Origin: an uncultured Eubacteriales bacterium
GTDB lineage: Bacteria > Bacillota > Clostridia > Christensenellales > Aristaeellaceae
DNA length: 46,773 bases
Direction: 5' to 3'
Assembly: GCA_902800625.1 (NCBI GenBank)
Contig: CADCFG010000017.1
Span: forward strand, 1 to 46,773
The notes under the pieces: model-generated
The model's input: only the letters and a program-made list of their open reading frames with translations
Databases searched by the model: none
Told to the model about the DNA's origin: nothing
Shown: positions 25,086 to 34,317 of the stretch, one piece after another
How the letters are laid out: every line of letters begins with the position of its first letter
How positions within the stretch are numbered: the stretch's first letter is position 1
Translations under genes and position numbers: made by a program

Positions 25086-25114
25086 TTGCCAGAAGCACCG
25101 TTTCCAGGTATAAT
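25086..25114 (+). promoter_or_regulatory. Internal sigma-A promoter before metN
   Basis: TTGCCA (25086-25091) and TATAAT (25109-25114) with a 17-bp spacer lie between metQ and metN, so metNI can be transcribed separately from the binding protein. Confidence 0.75.
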
Positions 25115-25132
25115 TGAGAGGAACGGAAACGC

Positions 25133-25159
25133 GGACACACCGGTCCTTCCGGTGTGTCC
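25133..25159 (+). promoter_or_regulatory. Hairpin in the metQ-metN intergenic region
   Basis: A perfect 11-bp stem GGACACACCGG / CCGGTGTGTCC around TCCTT, followed by CTTAT rather than a U-run. It falls about 20 bp after the internal -10 box and could end most metQ transcripts or protect the metNI mRNA 5' end. Confidence 0.6.
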
Positions 25160-25186
25160 CTTATCATGTAAAAGGCGGAGATACCA

Positions 25187-26221
25187 ATGATCGAACTTCG
25201 CAACCTGTCCAAGCGCTTCGTCACGGCGGACGGCCCGGTGGAGGCGCTTAAGGACGTGAACCTGACCGTGAACGACGGCGATATCTATGGCATCATCGGC
25301 ATGAGCGGCGCGGGCAAGAGCACGCTGGTGCGCTGCATCAACATGCTGGAGCGGCCCACCGAGGGCAGCGTGCTGCTGGACGGCCGCGATCTGGGCGCGC
25401 TGAGCAAGAAGGAGATGCAGGGCGTGCGCCGGGAAGTCACCATGATCTTCCAGTCGTTCAACCTGCTGATGCAGTCCACCTGCCTGCAGAACATCATGTT
25501 CCCGCTGAAGCTGATCCACACCCCCAAGGCCCAGGCCGAGGCCCGCGCCCGTGAGCTGCTTCAGACCGTGGGCCTGCCCGACAAGGCCAATGCCTACCCG
25601 GCCCAGCTGTCCGGCGGCCAGCAGCAGCGCATCGCCATCGCCCGGGCCCTGGCCACCAACCCCCGGGTGCTGTTGTGCGACGAGGCCACCAGCGCCCTGG
25701 ACCCCAAGACCACCCAGTCCATTCTGGAGCTGATCCGCCAGATCAACCGGGACACGGGCATCACCGTGATCGTCATTACCCACCAGATGAGCGTGGTGCA
25801 GGAGATCTGCAACCGCGTGGCGATCCTGGAAAACGGACAGGTGGTGGAGGAGGGGGACGTGAGCCAGGTGTTCTCCCAGCCCAAGGCCAGGGCCACCCGA
25901 GCGCTGGTGTTCCCGGAAATGAACGGCGCGGAGGGCACGGTGTCCTCCGGTTACGGACAGCTGCTGCGGTTGATCTTCGAGGGCAGCGTGACCATCGACA
26001 AGCCGCTGATCGCCTCCATGGCCATGGAGTGCGGCATCGCTGCCAACATCCTGGGCGCGTCCACCCGCACGGTGGGCAAGCGGGAATACGGCTATATGCT
26101 GATCGAGATCCCCGGCGGGCCGGATGAGCTGGCCAAGGCGCTGAAGTACATCTCGAAGGCACCCAACGTGGTGGTGCAGGTCGAGGCCCAGTACAGCGGA
26201 GAGGAGGCGAGCGAGGCATGA
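25187..26221 (+). CDS. metN: Methionine ABC transporter ATP-binding protein
   Basis: A 344-residue ABC ATPase with Walker A GMSGAGKST (from residue ~38), signature LSGGQQQRIAIARAL (~142), Walker B VLLCDEATSALDP and the switch His in VIVITHQMS. A C-terminal NIL regulatory domain (about 260-340, SVTIDKPLIASMAMECGIAANIL) is typical of MetN and binds methionine for feedback inhibition in characterised homologues. It overlaps metI by 4 bp (ATGA). Confidence 0.95.
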   Translation: MIELRNLSKRFVTADGPVEALKDVNLTVNDGDIYGIIGMSGAGKSTLVRCINMLERPTEGSVLLDGRDLGALSKKEMQGVRREVTMIFQSFNLLMQSTCLQNIMFPLKLIHTPKAQAEARARELLQTVGLPDKANAYPAQLSGGQQQRIAIARALATNPRVLLCDEATSALDPKTTQSILELIRQINRDTGITVIVITHQMSVVQEICNRVAILENGQVVEEGDVSQVFSQPKARATRALVFPEMNGAEGTVSSGYGQLLRLIFEGSVTIDKPLIASMAMECGIAANILGASTRTVGKREYGYMLIEIPGGPDELAKALKYISKAPNVVVQVEAQYSGEEASEA

Positions 26222-26928
26222 ATCAGTTTGTAAAGGCGTTTGAACCGGACAAGCTGCAGGAGGCATGGCATGTATTCTGCACCGAATTTCCCCTGGGCCT
26301 GTGGGAGACGGTGTACGTCACCCTGCTGGCCACGCTGTTCGCCATCATCCTGGGTCTGCCGCTGGGCATCCTGCTGGTGACAGGCGATGAAAAGGGCATC
26401 CGCCCGCTGCCGAAGCCGTTGATGAAGACGGTCAACGTCATCATCAACTTCCTGCGATCGGTGCCCTTCATCATCCTGATGGTCATGGTCATCCCGCTGA
26501 CCCGCGCCATCATCGGCACGTCCATCGGCTCGGTGGCCTCCATCGTGCCCCTGGTGGTGGCTGCGTTCCCGTTCGTGGCGCGGCTGGTGGAGTCGTCTCT
26601 GCGGGAACTGGACCCGAACATCATCGAGATGGCCCAGAGCATGGGCTCCTCCACGATTCAGATCGTCTTCCGGGTGATGCTGCCGGAGAGCGTGCCCTCG
26701 CTGGTGACCAACTTCACCCTGGCCATCACCACCATCCTGGGCTACACCGCCATGTCAGGCGCGATGGGCGGCGGCGGCCTGGGCAAGATCGCCATCAACT
26801 ACGGCTATTCCCGCTACAAGTACGCCGTGCTGTACCTGGCTGTGATCGTGCTGGTGATCGTGGTACAGGTGTTCCAGAGCGTGGGCACAAGGCTTGCGAC
26901 CCGGCTGGACAAGCGGATCAAGAAGTGA
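26218..26928 (+). CDS. metI: Methionine ABC transporter permease
   Basis: A 236-residue membrane permease with about five helices and the MetI-type EAA coupling loop around VESSLRELDPNIIEMAQSMGSS (residues ~121-143). MSGAMGGGGLGKIAINYGYSRY is also characteristic. It forms the inner-membrane channel with MetN. GAGGCGAGCGAGG precedes the overlapping ATG. Last gene of the importer operon. Confidence 0.95.
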   Translation: MNQFVKAFEPDKLQEAWHVFCTEFPLGLWETVYVTLLATLFAIILGLPLGILLVTGDEKGIRPLPKPLMKTVNVIINFLRSVPFIILMVMVIPLTRAIIGTSIGSVASIVPLVVAAFPFVARLVESSLRELDPNIIEMAQSMGSSTIQIVFRVMLPESVPSLVTNFTLAITTILGYTAMSGAMGGGGLGKIAINYGYSRYKYAVLYLAVIVLVIVVQVFQSVGTRLATRLDKRIKK

Positions 26929-27021
26929 GGCAATAGGAATAGTGGCTGCCGCGCTTTCCCTGCCTGCTCTTTCAAGGGAAGGCGGCCCAAAAAGCAGGAG
27001 GGATTTGCAGAGGCGGCATTG

Positions 27022-27107
27022 CCTTCCCCCTTAGGGGAAGGTGGCCGAGCGAAGCGAGGTCGGAAGAGGTCGCCGTCCGCTCAACGCCTTCCCCTGAAGG
27101 GGGAAGG
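27022..27107. repeat. CCTTCCCC palindrome pair (dispersed intergenic repeat)
   Basis: Two CCTTCCCC...GGGGAAGG palindromes (27022-27041 and 27087-27107) flank a segment with GAGCGAAGCGAGGTC. This arrangement is a familiar intergenic repeat in gut Firmicutes. The second palindrome doubles as the metNI terminator. Confidence 0.6.
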
Positions 27108-27114
27108 TTTTTTT
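27087..27114 (+). terminator. Intrinsic terminator after metI
   Basis: CCTTCCCC-TGAA-GGGGGAAGG followed by TTTTTTT. The T-run overlaps the stop codon of the convergent nucleotidyltransferase gene. Confidence 0.85.
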
Positions 27115-29449
27115 ATTCTTTCCCGCCCGCGATGCGCTTGAGTTCGCGCTCGCAGAAGTCGCACAGTTCCCGGGCGGTTTCGGCGCTGGCTGCCTCGGTG
27201 ACGATGCGAAAGGCCGCGCGGCGCTCGTCCGGGCAGATCCAGGCCCAGCCGTCGCCCCGGCGCAGGCGCATGCCGCCGCCCAGCTCCACGTTTCGCTCCC
27301 GCTGGGCCATCGTGCGCAGGATGCGTCCGGTCTGGCTGATGGGAATGGGCACACTGCGGCTGCGGCGGGCCACGGCGGGCATGCCCCGCCGCCAGTCGGC
27401 CAGGACCAGGCCCTCCTTCGTCAGCGCGCCCAGCGCCATCAGCGCCCCGGCGATGCCATCCCTCTGCAGCACAAACTGAGCCGGGGAGCGCTCCGCCAGG
27501 GCGTTCAGCCACAGCGCCTCCTCGCCGCCCATGAACTCCACCCGCGCGCCGCGCGCCTGGGCCAGCTGCTGCACCGCCCTCGTGGCTTGCGCCGGCACCA
27601 GCAGCGCGTCCTCGCCCCGTTCAAGCGCCGTCCAGGCCATCAGCAGCTGGCTCTCGCCCTCGCTGAGCGCGCCGCTTTCGTCCCAGAAGGCGCAGCTCTC
27701 GCCCATGTCGCCCAACGTGATGCCGATCTCCCCGGGAGCCAGCGCCACTTCGGCGGGGTCGGCCGTGCGCACCCGCAGTCCCGCCCGGGCGAAGGCGCGT
27801 TCCGCCAGGTCGAGGACCTGCGAATCCTCCGCGAACAGGGCCACCGGCGGTGACTTGGCCGGGTCGGCGGCGTAACGGGCCGCGGCCCAGGCGACGTAGG
27901 CTGCATCCGACTCGCCTGCCGGGAGAATGGCGGGCGTCTCGGCGGAGAAGGGCGGGTCGAAGTCCTGCCGGGAGAGCCTGGCGCACACGTCCCGCTGCTG
28001 GCGGCCCGTCAGGCCCGCGCCGGAGGGGTTCAGGGGCAGGAGGCCCACATCGGTGACCAGCGCGGCGAAGGGGCCTCCCAGGCCGATCTGGGCGCGGCGC
28101 AGCTGGGGCAGCACGCACGCGCCTGCGTCCAGCACCCGCACACCCTGGGCCATGGCGCCCGCCGCCGCCGCGTGCCACAGGGCGTGCGCCGAGTTGCCGT
28201 TGAGGTGGCCCAGCAGCAGCTCCCGGCACTTGAGGCTCGAGACCAGGGCCTGCACCGCCCTGGCGGCCTGGGCGGGGGAGGACAGTGCCAGCGTGCCGCC
28301 GTCGAAAGCCGCGTCCCTGCGATGGCCCCAGACCAGGTTGGCCTCCAGCCGCTCGCCGTCGCCGCCCCGCTTGCCGGGCCACAGCTTCACCCCGGGCAAC
28401 AGCACGGCCCGCTCGCCCATCGCCGCGCCGGTGCCCAGCACCGCTTCCTCGTAGGCCTGCGCGCCTTCGCCCAGCACGGCTCCTGCGGCCAGCACGCAGC
28501 CCCGGGCCTGGGCCCCGCGCATGAGCCTGGCGCCTTGCCAGAGCACCGACCGCTTCACGCTGGCGCCCTCGCCTACCACGCAGTGCGGCCCGATGACGCT
28601 GCAGGGCCCCACATAGGCTCCCGCCAGAATCCTTGCTCCCGGCCCGATCAGGCACGGTCCCTCCAGCACGGCGGCTCGGTCGACGACGGCTCCCGGCAGC
28701 TGGGCCACCTTTCCAGCACGGGGCGTCAGCCCCTCCACGTGGATGCGGCCCTCCAGCGCGTCGGCGTGGGCGGACAGGTAGGCCCGGACGTCGCCGATGT
28801 CGCACCAGTAGCCCTCCATCACGTATCCATAAACCGGCAAACCCGCCTTCACCAGCGCGGGGAACAGGTCGTGCCCGAAGTCGCAGGGGCGGTCGTCGGG
28901 AACGTGCGCCAGCACCTGGGGCTCCAGAATGTAGATGCCGGTGTTCACCGTGTCGGACACCACCTCGCTCCAGTTCGGCTTCTCGTGGAAGGACTTCACC
29001 TGGCCGTCCGCGCCGGTGAGAACCACGCCGTAATCCAGCGGGTTGTCCGCCCGCTTCAACACCAGCGTGGCCAGAGCACCCTTGCGCCGATGATACTCCG
29101 CGGCGGCGGCGATGTCCAGGTCGGTGATGCCGTCGCCGGACAGCACCACGAAGGTCTCGTCCAGGAAGGCCGCAGCCTGCTTTACGCCCCCAGCGGTGCC
29201 CAGCGGCGTCCTTTCGATGAAATAGCGAAGGTCCACGCCAAAGGCGTCTCCGGCGCCGAAGCAGTCCATGATGGCGTCGGGCAGGTAGCCCAGGGTGGCC
29301 GCGATCTGGGTGATGCCGTGCCGCTTCAGGAGCGCCAGCGCGTATTGCATCACGGGACGGTTCATCAGCTTAATCATCGGCTTGGGACAGTCGCAGGTCA
29401 GCGGCCGCAGCCGCGTGCCCTCGCCGCCCGCCATGATGATCGCCTTCAT
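27113..29449 (-). CDS. Sugar nucleotidyltransferase / left-handed beta-helix / phosphomutase-like fusion
   Basis: A 778-residue fusion of the mannose-1-phosphate guanylyltransferase-like type. Residues 1-~235 form an NTP_transferase domain: KAIIMAGGEGTRLRPLT, TPLGTAGGVKQA, VLSGDGITDLD and EGYWCDIGDVRAYL. A hexapeptide beta-helix follows (~250-370). The C-terminal ~390-770 aligns in layout with phosphohexomutases, but the usual TASHNP-type catalytic serine loop and the DGD metal loop are not recognisable, so the mutase half is probably non-catalytic. It likely makes an NDP-sugar for surface glycans. ATG 29449 gives the canonical start; GTG 29461, closer to AAAGGA, is possible. Confidence 0.8.
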   Translation of the reverse strand: MKAIIMAGGEGTRLRPLTCDCPKPMIKLMNRPVMQYALALLKRHGITQIAATLGYLPDAIMDCFGAGDAFGVDLRYFIERTPLGTAGGVKQAAAFLDETFVVLSGDGITDLDIAAAAEYHRRKGALATLVLKRADNPLDYGVVLTGADGQVKSFHEKPNWSEVVSDTVNTGIYILEPQVLAHVPDDRPCDFGHDLFPALVKAGLPVYGYVMEGYWCDIGDVRAYLSAHADALEGRIHVEGLTPRAGKVAQLPGAVVDRAAVLEGPCLIGPGARILAGAYVGPCSVIGPHCVVGEGASVKRSVLWQGARLMRGAQARGCVLAAGAVLGEGAQAYEEAVLGTGAAMGERAVLLPGVKLWPGKRGGDGERLEANLVWGHRRDAAFDGGTLALSSPAQAARAVQALVSSLKCRELLLGHLNGNSAHALWHAAAAGAMAQGVRVLDAGACVLPQLRRAQIGLGGPFAALVTDVGLLPLNPSGAGLTGRQQRDVCARLSRQDFDPPFSAETPAILPAGESDAAYVAWAAARYAADPAKSPPVALFAEDSQVLDLAERAFARAGLRVRTADPAEVALAPGEIGITLGDMGESCAFWDESGALSEGESQLLMAWTALERGEDALLVPAQATRAVQQLAQARGARVEFMGGEEALWLNALAERSPAQFVLQRDGIAGALMALGALTKEGLVLADWRRGMPAVARRSRSVPIPISQTGRILRTMAQRERNVELGGGMRLRRGDGWAWICPDERRAAFRIVTEAASAETARELCDFCERELKRIAGGKE

Positions 29450-29574
29450 GCGTTCGTTCACATCCTTTATGACAGCATGGCATTTTATATGTGGTATTGT
29501 GGCCGCATTTGACGCGATTCATGCAAACGGGGGCGATTGCCACACTTTTTTAAACCCTCTGCCCGGGATTTTGG

Positions 29575-29603
29575 TTGACGGGAAGGTTAAAACAAGGTAT
29601 ACT
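29575..29603 (+). promoter_or_regulatory. Sigma-A promoter for the SH3/EEAPA protein
   Basis: TTGACG (29575-29580) and TATACT (29598-29603) with a 17-bp spacer, one of the strongest matches in the window. Confidence 0.8.
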
Positions 29604-29662
29604 ATAACCAAAGGCGGGGGCGAAACCCGATGCCGGAACTTACGATAGAGGGGGAACCTGTA

Positions 29663-30952
29663 ATGATGAAGAGGCTTTTGGCGTGCCTGCTGGCCGTCGC
29701 CTGCCTGCTGATGGGCTTTGCGCTGGCGGAGGGTGAGGCGCTGGATATGCGCGTCATCAAGTGCACCACGCGCGTGAATATCCGTGAATATCCCACCACC
29801 AACGCCACCGTCGTCAGCCACGCCCCGCTGGGCGCGATGCTGGTGGGCTGCCAGAAGTGCCCGCGCGCGCCGGAATGGTACGCGGTGGTTTACGAGGGCA
29901 TCGCCGGTTATATCCGCGGCGACTTCCTGGAGGTCGTGGGTGAGACGGCCGTTCCCGCCGTGGAGGAAGCGCCTGCCGAGGAAGCGCCCGCCGAGGAAGC
30001 GCCCGCCGAGGAAGCGCCGGCAGAGGAAGCCCCGATTGTAGAGGAGCCCGCGCCGGACGTCGCTTCCGCGGATGTGGAAGAGAATGATCCCGCTAACGAT
30101 CCGGTGCCCGAGGGCGAGCCGGAGCTGGCGGTGGACGACGTTGCCGAGGACGAGCCGATTGTCGTGGACGAGCCGGTGGCGACGGCCGTGGAGGCCACCC
30201 CCGCTGAGGAAGCTCCTGCTGAGGAAGCCCCCGTTGAGGAAGCCCCCGCTGAGGAAGCCCCCGCTGAGGAAGCGCCTGCTGAGGAAGCGCCTGCTGAGGA
30301 AGCGCCTGCTGAGGAAGCGCCTGCGGCTATCGAGCTGCCCGCCGTGGAGAACGCGCCTATCGCTGACATCACCGCCGATTCCGGCTATGAGAGCGACAGC
30401 GTGATCCTGGATGACACCGCCGGGAATGCCCACATCATCGCCCGCCGCATCTTCCAGGAGAATCGCGAGTACCTGGCCGTGGCGGCTGTGGACGAGAACG
30501 GCAGCCCGATTTGGATGCAGGAAACCGCCGTCGACGAGATCGGCGAAGTGAACATGACCGACGCCTTCATCGGCGGCATCGCGGCGCGTCCGCTGGTGAT
30601 GCTGTACAACGCCCAGCAGGGCCTGGCGGCCGTCGATGCCGCCACCGGCTCCGTCCGCTGGCTGCTGAGCAACGACGTCCAGAACCTGGGCGCGGGCCTG
30701 TGCCACGCGGTGGTGCCCGGCAACGGCATCATGTACATCGGCGGCTTCCATGGCCCCGATCCCGTGGCCATCGACGCCAACGGCAACGTGCTGTGGCAGG
30801 CCGATTCCGGCAGCGACGCCACCTGGCTGTACGGCATCGAGCTGACCAGCGACGGCATCCGCTGCGCCTATGACAACCTGGATGGCGCGGGCAACCCTGG
30901 CGTTGTGATTTATGATTACAGCGGCGCGGTCAAGGAAGCCGCGGTCGGCTGA
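29663..30952 (+). CDS. Secreted SH3-domain protein with EEAPA repeat linker and beta-propeller-like C-terminus
   Basis: A 429-residue exported protein of unknown function. A signal peptide (about 1-23) precedes a bacterial SH3-like domain (about 28-93: RVNIREYPTTNATVV ... GIAGYIRGDFLEVV). An acidic Ala/Pro/Glu linker follows, with two blocks of the pentapeptide EEAPA split by a valine- and aspartate-rich stretch. The C-terminal ~165 residues contain PQQ/WD-like strands (AAVDENGSPIWMQE, AAVDAATGSVRWLLSN, VAIDANGNVLWQADSG). ATG 29663, eight bases after AGGGGG, is preferred. The rod-like linker suggests the SH3 domain binds the wall and presents the propeller blades. Confidence 0.78.
   Translation: MMKRLLACLLAVACLLMGFALAEGEALDMRVIKCTTRVNIREYPTTNATVVSHAPLGAMLVGCQKCPRAPEWYAVVYEGIAGYIRGDFLEVVGETAVPAVEEAPAEEAPAEEAPAEEAPAEEAPIVEEPAPDVASADVEENDPANDPVPEGEPELAVDDVAEDEPIVVDEPVATAVEATPAEEAPAEEAPVEEAPAEEAPAEEAPAEEAPAEEAPAEEAPAAIELPAVENAPIADITADSGYESDSVILDDTAGNAHIIARRIFQENREYLAVAAVDENGSPIWMQETAVDEIGEVNMTDAFIGGIAARPLVMLYNAQQGLAAVDAATGSVRWLLSNDVQNLGAGLCHAVVPGNGIMYIGGFHGPDPVAIDANGNVLWQADSGSDATWLYGIELTSDGIRCAYDNLDGAGNPGVVIYDYSGAVKEAAVG
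29966..30325 (+). repeat. 15-bp tandem repeats coding EEAPA (two blocks)
   Basis: Block 1 (about 29966-30025) and block 2 (about 30205-30325) consist of GAGGAAGC(G/T/C)CC(C/T)GC(C/T)-type 15-mers. Units in block 2 are nearly identical, pointing to recent slippage, so copy number is probably variable. Confidence 0.85.
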
Positions 30953-30963
30953 TCGCTTGGAAT

Positions 30964-30997
30964 AAGGAGCGAGACACAATTGTGTCTCGCTCCTTTT
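30964..30997 (+). terminator. Intrinsic terminator after the SH3/EEAPA gene
   Basis: A perfect 32-bp palindrome (arms AAGGAGCGAGACACAA and its complement) ending in TTTT. Confidence 0.85.
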
Positions 30998-30999
30998 GT

Positions 31000-31615
31000 A
31001 TGCGTGCCAGCTGCAAGCTGCACCACCGCAGCAGGGTGCGACAGCAGACCGCCCGGCGACTGGGGATCAGCGAGGATCGGGATTGCGTAAGTGGTGTAGG
31101 GGCGTTGCGCCGCCCGCCGGGCACAACGTGGTGAATCGCACCAGGCAGGCACCGCAACAGTGCCACTACAGAAAATGCACAGGAAGCCAGATTGCCACGT
31201 CGTCGCTGCACTCCTCCTCGCAATGACACTGTATCGGACGGTGGGTTCTCCTTCTATTGCAATAGAAGAGTAATCCGTTGGTTCATCGATGCGTCATTGC
31301 GAGGAGGGCCATTGCATGGCCCGACGTGGCAATCTGGTTCCCCGTTGAGGACTGCCATATTCCTCGCTGCTCCCCAATCACGGGGCGGCCTGCCGAGTCG
31401 TGAATTGAAGCGAGCAGCTCGGCGCAGGGTGCCGAACGCGAAGCTTCACTGAACAGCGAGCGCAGGCCGCCAAAAAGGAGCGTTCCTCGGTTTCCCTTCT
31501 GGAAGCTGTTTCCAAATAGGGAACCGGGGAACGAGTTTTTCGGCGGCATGGTGTCATGCGCGCCGACATCCGTGCCGGAGTCCGCCGGCCCAACTTCAGA
31601 CCGCTTCCGACGAAA
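31000..31615. other. Gene-free intergenic region rich in repeats
   Basis: About 600 bp between convergent genes. It contains the palindromic element at 31187-31337, scattered repeat-like segments (31098-31140 and 31380-31500) and no reading frame with coding character. Short open frames here contain residue strings typical of translated intergenic repeats. Confidence 0.6.
31187..31337. repeat. MITE-like palindromic element with CAGATTGCCACGTCG arms
   Basis: The left arm (31188-31229) contains CAGATTGCCACGTCG and CTCCTCGCAATGACAC. The right arm (31291-31336) is its reverse complement with a small hairpin insert (GGGCCATTGCATGGCCC). The centre holds an 18-bp perfect palindrome CTTCTATTGCAATAGAAG (31251-31268). 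Such CATTGCGAGGAG/GTGGCAATCTG repeats are familiar in gut Firmicutes genomes. Confidence 0.75.
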
Positions 31616-31642
31616 CAGCCGCCGCGCAATGCGCGGCGGCTG
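31611..31642 (-). terminator. Terminator-like hairpin after ftsH
   Basis: A perfect 12-bp stem CAGCCGCCGCGC / GCGCGGCGGCTG with a 3-nt loop; on the minus strand it is followed by TTTCG. It lies 15 bp beyond the ftsH stop. Confidence 0.65.
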
Positions 31643-31656
31643 CCGTATCAACTGTA

Positions 31657-33717
31657 TTACTCTTCCTCGCCGGGTTCCTCGCCAGATTCCTCCTCAGGTT
31701 CCCCGGTGGGCGCTTCCGCGGGAAGAACGGCCTTCCAGGGCGCGTCCTCGGGCTCGCTCTTTTTGACGAACTCGGTTTCGACCTTGTCTGCGGCGCTCTT
31801 GCCGTCCATGAAGGCCACGAACTCCGCCCGGTCGATCTTCTCCTTCTCCATCAGGATCTTCGCCAGGCCGTGCAGCTGGTCGATGTGCTCGGACAGGATG
31901 CTCTCGGCCCGGTCATAGGCCTCCTGCAGCAGAGCGTGCACCTCGGTGTCGATGTCGGTGTTCACCAGCTCCGAGAAGCCGGAGTTCTGCTGGGTGAAGC
32001 TCTTGCCCAGGAACACCTCGTGCTCCGTGCCCAGGTACACCGGGCCCAGCTTGCCGCTCATGCCGTATTCGGTGACCATGCTGCGGGCGATCTCGGTGGC
32101 GGACTTGATGTCGCTGGAAGCGCCGGTGGTGATGTCACCGAAGATCAGCGCCTCAGCCACGCGGCCGCCCATGGCGCTGGCCATCTGGGCCTTCATGCGG
32201 GCGGTGGTCACGTAGTGGAACTCCTCCTGGGGCAGGTACATGGTGTAGCCGCCAGCGCTGCCGCGGGGGATGGTGGTGATCTCGTGCACGTCGTCACACT
32301 CGGGAATGTAGTGCGCCACGATGGCGTGGCCGCCCTCGTGATAGGCCACCAGCTTGCGGTCCATGTCGGTGACCTTCTTGCTCTTCTTCTCCGGACCGGC
32401 CATGACGCGGGTGATGGCCTCCTCGATGGCGTCCATGTGGATCACCTCGCGACCCTGGCGCGCCGTCAGCAGCGCCGCCTCGTTCATCACGTTCATCAGG
32501 TCCGCGCCGGTGAAATAGGGGGTGCGCCGGGCCAGCACGCTCAGGTCCACGTCCTCGCCCAGGGGCTTGTTGCGGCAGTGTACTTTCAGGATCTCCTCGC
32601 GGCCCTTCACATCGGGATAGTTCACCACGATGCGCCGGTCGAAGCGGCCGGGACGCAGCAGCGCCGGGTCGAGGATGTCGCTGCGGTTGGTGGCCGCCAT
32701 GACGATCACGCCCTCGTTGTGGGTGAAGCCGTCCATCTCCACCAGCAGCTGGTTCAGCGTCTGCTCGCGCTCGTCGTGGCCGCCGCCCAGGCCCGCGCCG
32801 CGCTGGCGGCCCACGGCGTCGATCTCGTCGATGAACACGATGGCCGGGGCGTTCTTCTTGGCCTGGTCAAACAGATCGCGCACGCGGGACGCGCCCACGC
32901 CCACGAACATCTCCACAAAGTCAGAACCGGAGATGGTGAAGAAGGGCACGCCGGCCTCGCCGGCCACGGCCCGGGCCAGCAGCGTCTTGCCCGTGCCGGG
33001 AGGGCCCACCAGCAGCACGCCCGTGGGGATGCGCGCGCCCACCTTGGTGAAGCGCTGGGGGTTCTTCAGGAACTGCACGATCTCCGCCAGCTCCTCCTTC
33101 TCCTCGTCCGCGCCGGCCACGTCGTTGAAGGTGACCTTGTTGGCGTTGGGGTCGGTGATGCGCGCCCGGGAGCGCCCGAAGTTCATCACGCCCTTGCCGC
33201 CGCCCGCCTGCTGGCGCATCAGGAAATACCACAGCAGGCCGAACAGCACCATCGTCACCAGCAGCGGCACCCATTCCACCCACCAGGCGGGCTGGGCGGG
33301 CAGCTTGGAGTTGATTTCAAAGTCGTATTCTGTGGGGCTGACGGCGCGGCCCAGCACGGCGGCGTAGATGGCGTTCACGTCGCTGTAGAACTGTTCCTCG
33401 CTGGGGATGGTGCATTCCATGTCGTAGGTGCCCGTCAGCGCGAAGGAGGCCATGTTGTCCTCTGTCACGGCCATCAGGGTGTAGGACTGGATGGTCACCT
33501 GGCCCAATGTCTTGCCCTGCAGCTTCAGATCCAGCTTTTCGCCCTGGCTGTGGCGCAGGTCGGCTTCCACCCACTCCAGCAGAGCGGAGTAGCTGATTTT
33601 TTCGGGGGTGGGCTGGCTGCCGTCGCTGAGGATGTGGACCATCAGCAGTATGACGGCCAGGATCAGCAGGTACATCAGCGGGCCTTGAAGGACTTTCCTT
33701 GTGGGTTTCTTGTTCAA
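31657..33717 (-). CDS. ftsH: ATP-dependent zinc metalloprotease FtsH
   Basis: FtsH is the membrane-bound AAA+ protease that degrades misfolded membrane proteins and regulators. The 686-residue protein has TM helices at ~12-30 and ~148-166, an extracytoplasmic domain between them, Walker A GPPGTGKT (238-245), Walker B IVFIDE (293-298), the second-region-of-homology [18 protein letters not shown], and a zinc site HEGGH (460-464; HEAGH is usual). The acidic C-terminal tail is Glu/Pro-rich. The start is TTG 33717, eight bases after GAGAGG, where the family N-terminus begins. It follows hpt in the conserved tilS-hpt-ftsH order. Confidence 0.95.
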   Translation of the reverse strand: MNKKPTRKVLQGPLMYLLILAVILLMVHILSDGSQPTPEKISYSALLEWVEADLRHSQGEKLDLKLQGKTLGQVTIQSYTLMAVTEDNMASFALTGTYDMECTIPSEEQFYSDVNAIYAAVLGRAVSPTEYDFEINSKLPAQPAWWVEWVPLLVTMVLFGLLWYFLMRQQAGGGKGVMNFGRSRARITDPNANKVTFNDVAGADEEKEELAEIVQFLKNPQRFTKVGARIPTGVLLVGPPGTGKTLLARAVAGEAGVPFFTISGSDFVEMFVGVGASRVRDLFDQAKKNAPAIVFIDEIDAVGRQRGAGLGGGHDEREQTLNQLLVEMDGFTHNEGVIVMAATNRSDILDPALLRPGRFDRRIVVNYPDVKGREEILKVHCRNKPLGEDVDLSVLARRTPYFTGADLMNVMNEAALLTARQGREVIHMDAIEEAITRVMAGPEKKSKKVTDMDRKLVAYHEGGHAIVAHYIPECDDVHEITTIPRGSAGGYTMYLPQEEFHYVTTARMKAQMASAMGGRVAEALIFGDITTGASSDIKSATEIARSMVTEYGMSGKLGPVYLGTEHEVFLGKSFTQQNSGFSELVNTDIDTEVHALLQEAYDRAESILSEHIDQLHGLAKILMEKEKIDRAEFVAFMDGKSAADKVETEFVKKSEPEDAPWKAVLPAEAPTGEPEEESGEEPGEEE

Positions 33718-33768
33718 AACGGGGTCCTCTCTTTCTGTAAGGGCGGGCGCGTGCCGCCGTTTGCAAGG

Positions 33769-34317
33769 TCAGTTGTTTTCGTAGATCTCGGGCTTCAGGA
33801 TGCCGATATAGGGCAGGTTGCGATAGGCTTCGGCATAGTCCAGGCCGTAGCCCACCACGAAGCCGTCCGGGATCTCAAAGCCGGAGTAGTCCGCCTTCAG
33901 CGTGATGCCGGGCGCGCGCCGGACCGGCTTGTCCAGCAGCGTGCAGATCTTGATGGACGCCGCGCCGCGGGCTGCCAGCATGCGGCTGAGATAGGTGAGG
34001 GTGAAGCCGGAGTCGACGATGTCCTCCACGATGATCACGTGGCGGTTCTCGATGGAGGTGGACAGGTCTTTGCGGATCTCCACCTCGCCGCTGGATTTGG
34101 TGCGCTTGCCGTAACTGGACACGGCCATGAAGTCCATGGACAGCTGGATGGGCATGGCCCGCAGCAGGTCAGTATAGAACATGATCGCGCCCTTCAGTAT
34201 GCATACCATGGCGGGGTTCTTGCCCCGATAGTCCCAGGCGATCTGTCGGCCCAGTTCCTGGACCCGGTTCTGGATTTCCTCCTGAGAGAGCAATACCCTT
34301 GCGATGTCATTCTCCAT
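33769..34317 (-). CDS. hpt: Hypoxanthine phosphoribosyltransferase
   Basis: A 182-residue purine-salvage enzyme converting hypoxanthine or guanine plus PRPP to IMP or GMP. Visible motifs are [13 protein letters not shown], the flexible-loop [13 protein letters not shown], the PRPP-binding [14 protein letters not shown] and a terminal [22 protein letters not shown] 34317 is set by GGAGGAAAG (34321-34330). It overlaps the 3' end of tilS by 11 bp. In B. subtilis, Hpt and TilS also cooperate in regulating ftsH; the gene order here permits the same. Confidence 0.95.
   Translation of the reverse strand: MENDIARVLLSQEEIQNRVQELGRQIAWDYRGKNPAMVCILKGAIMFYTDLLRAMPIQLSMDFMAVSSYGKRTKSSGEVEIRKDLSTSIENRHVIIVEDIVDSGFTLTYLSRMLAARGAASIKICTLLDKPVRRAPGITLKADYSGFEIPDGFVVGYGLDYAEAYRNLPYIGILKPEIYENN

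Noticed and set aside
29966..30325. CRISPR-like array
   Set aside because: The 15-bp units are contiguous, in frame and code for EEAPA; there are no spacers.
31283..31651. 122-residue minus-strand open frame
   Set aside because: It covers a palindromic repeat and GC-rich spacer, has no RBS, and reads like translated intergenic repeat.
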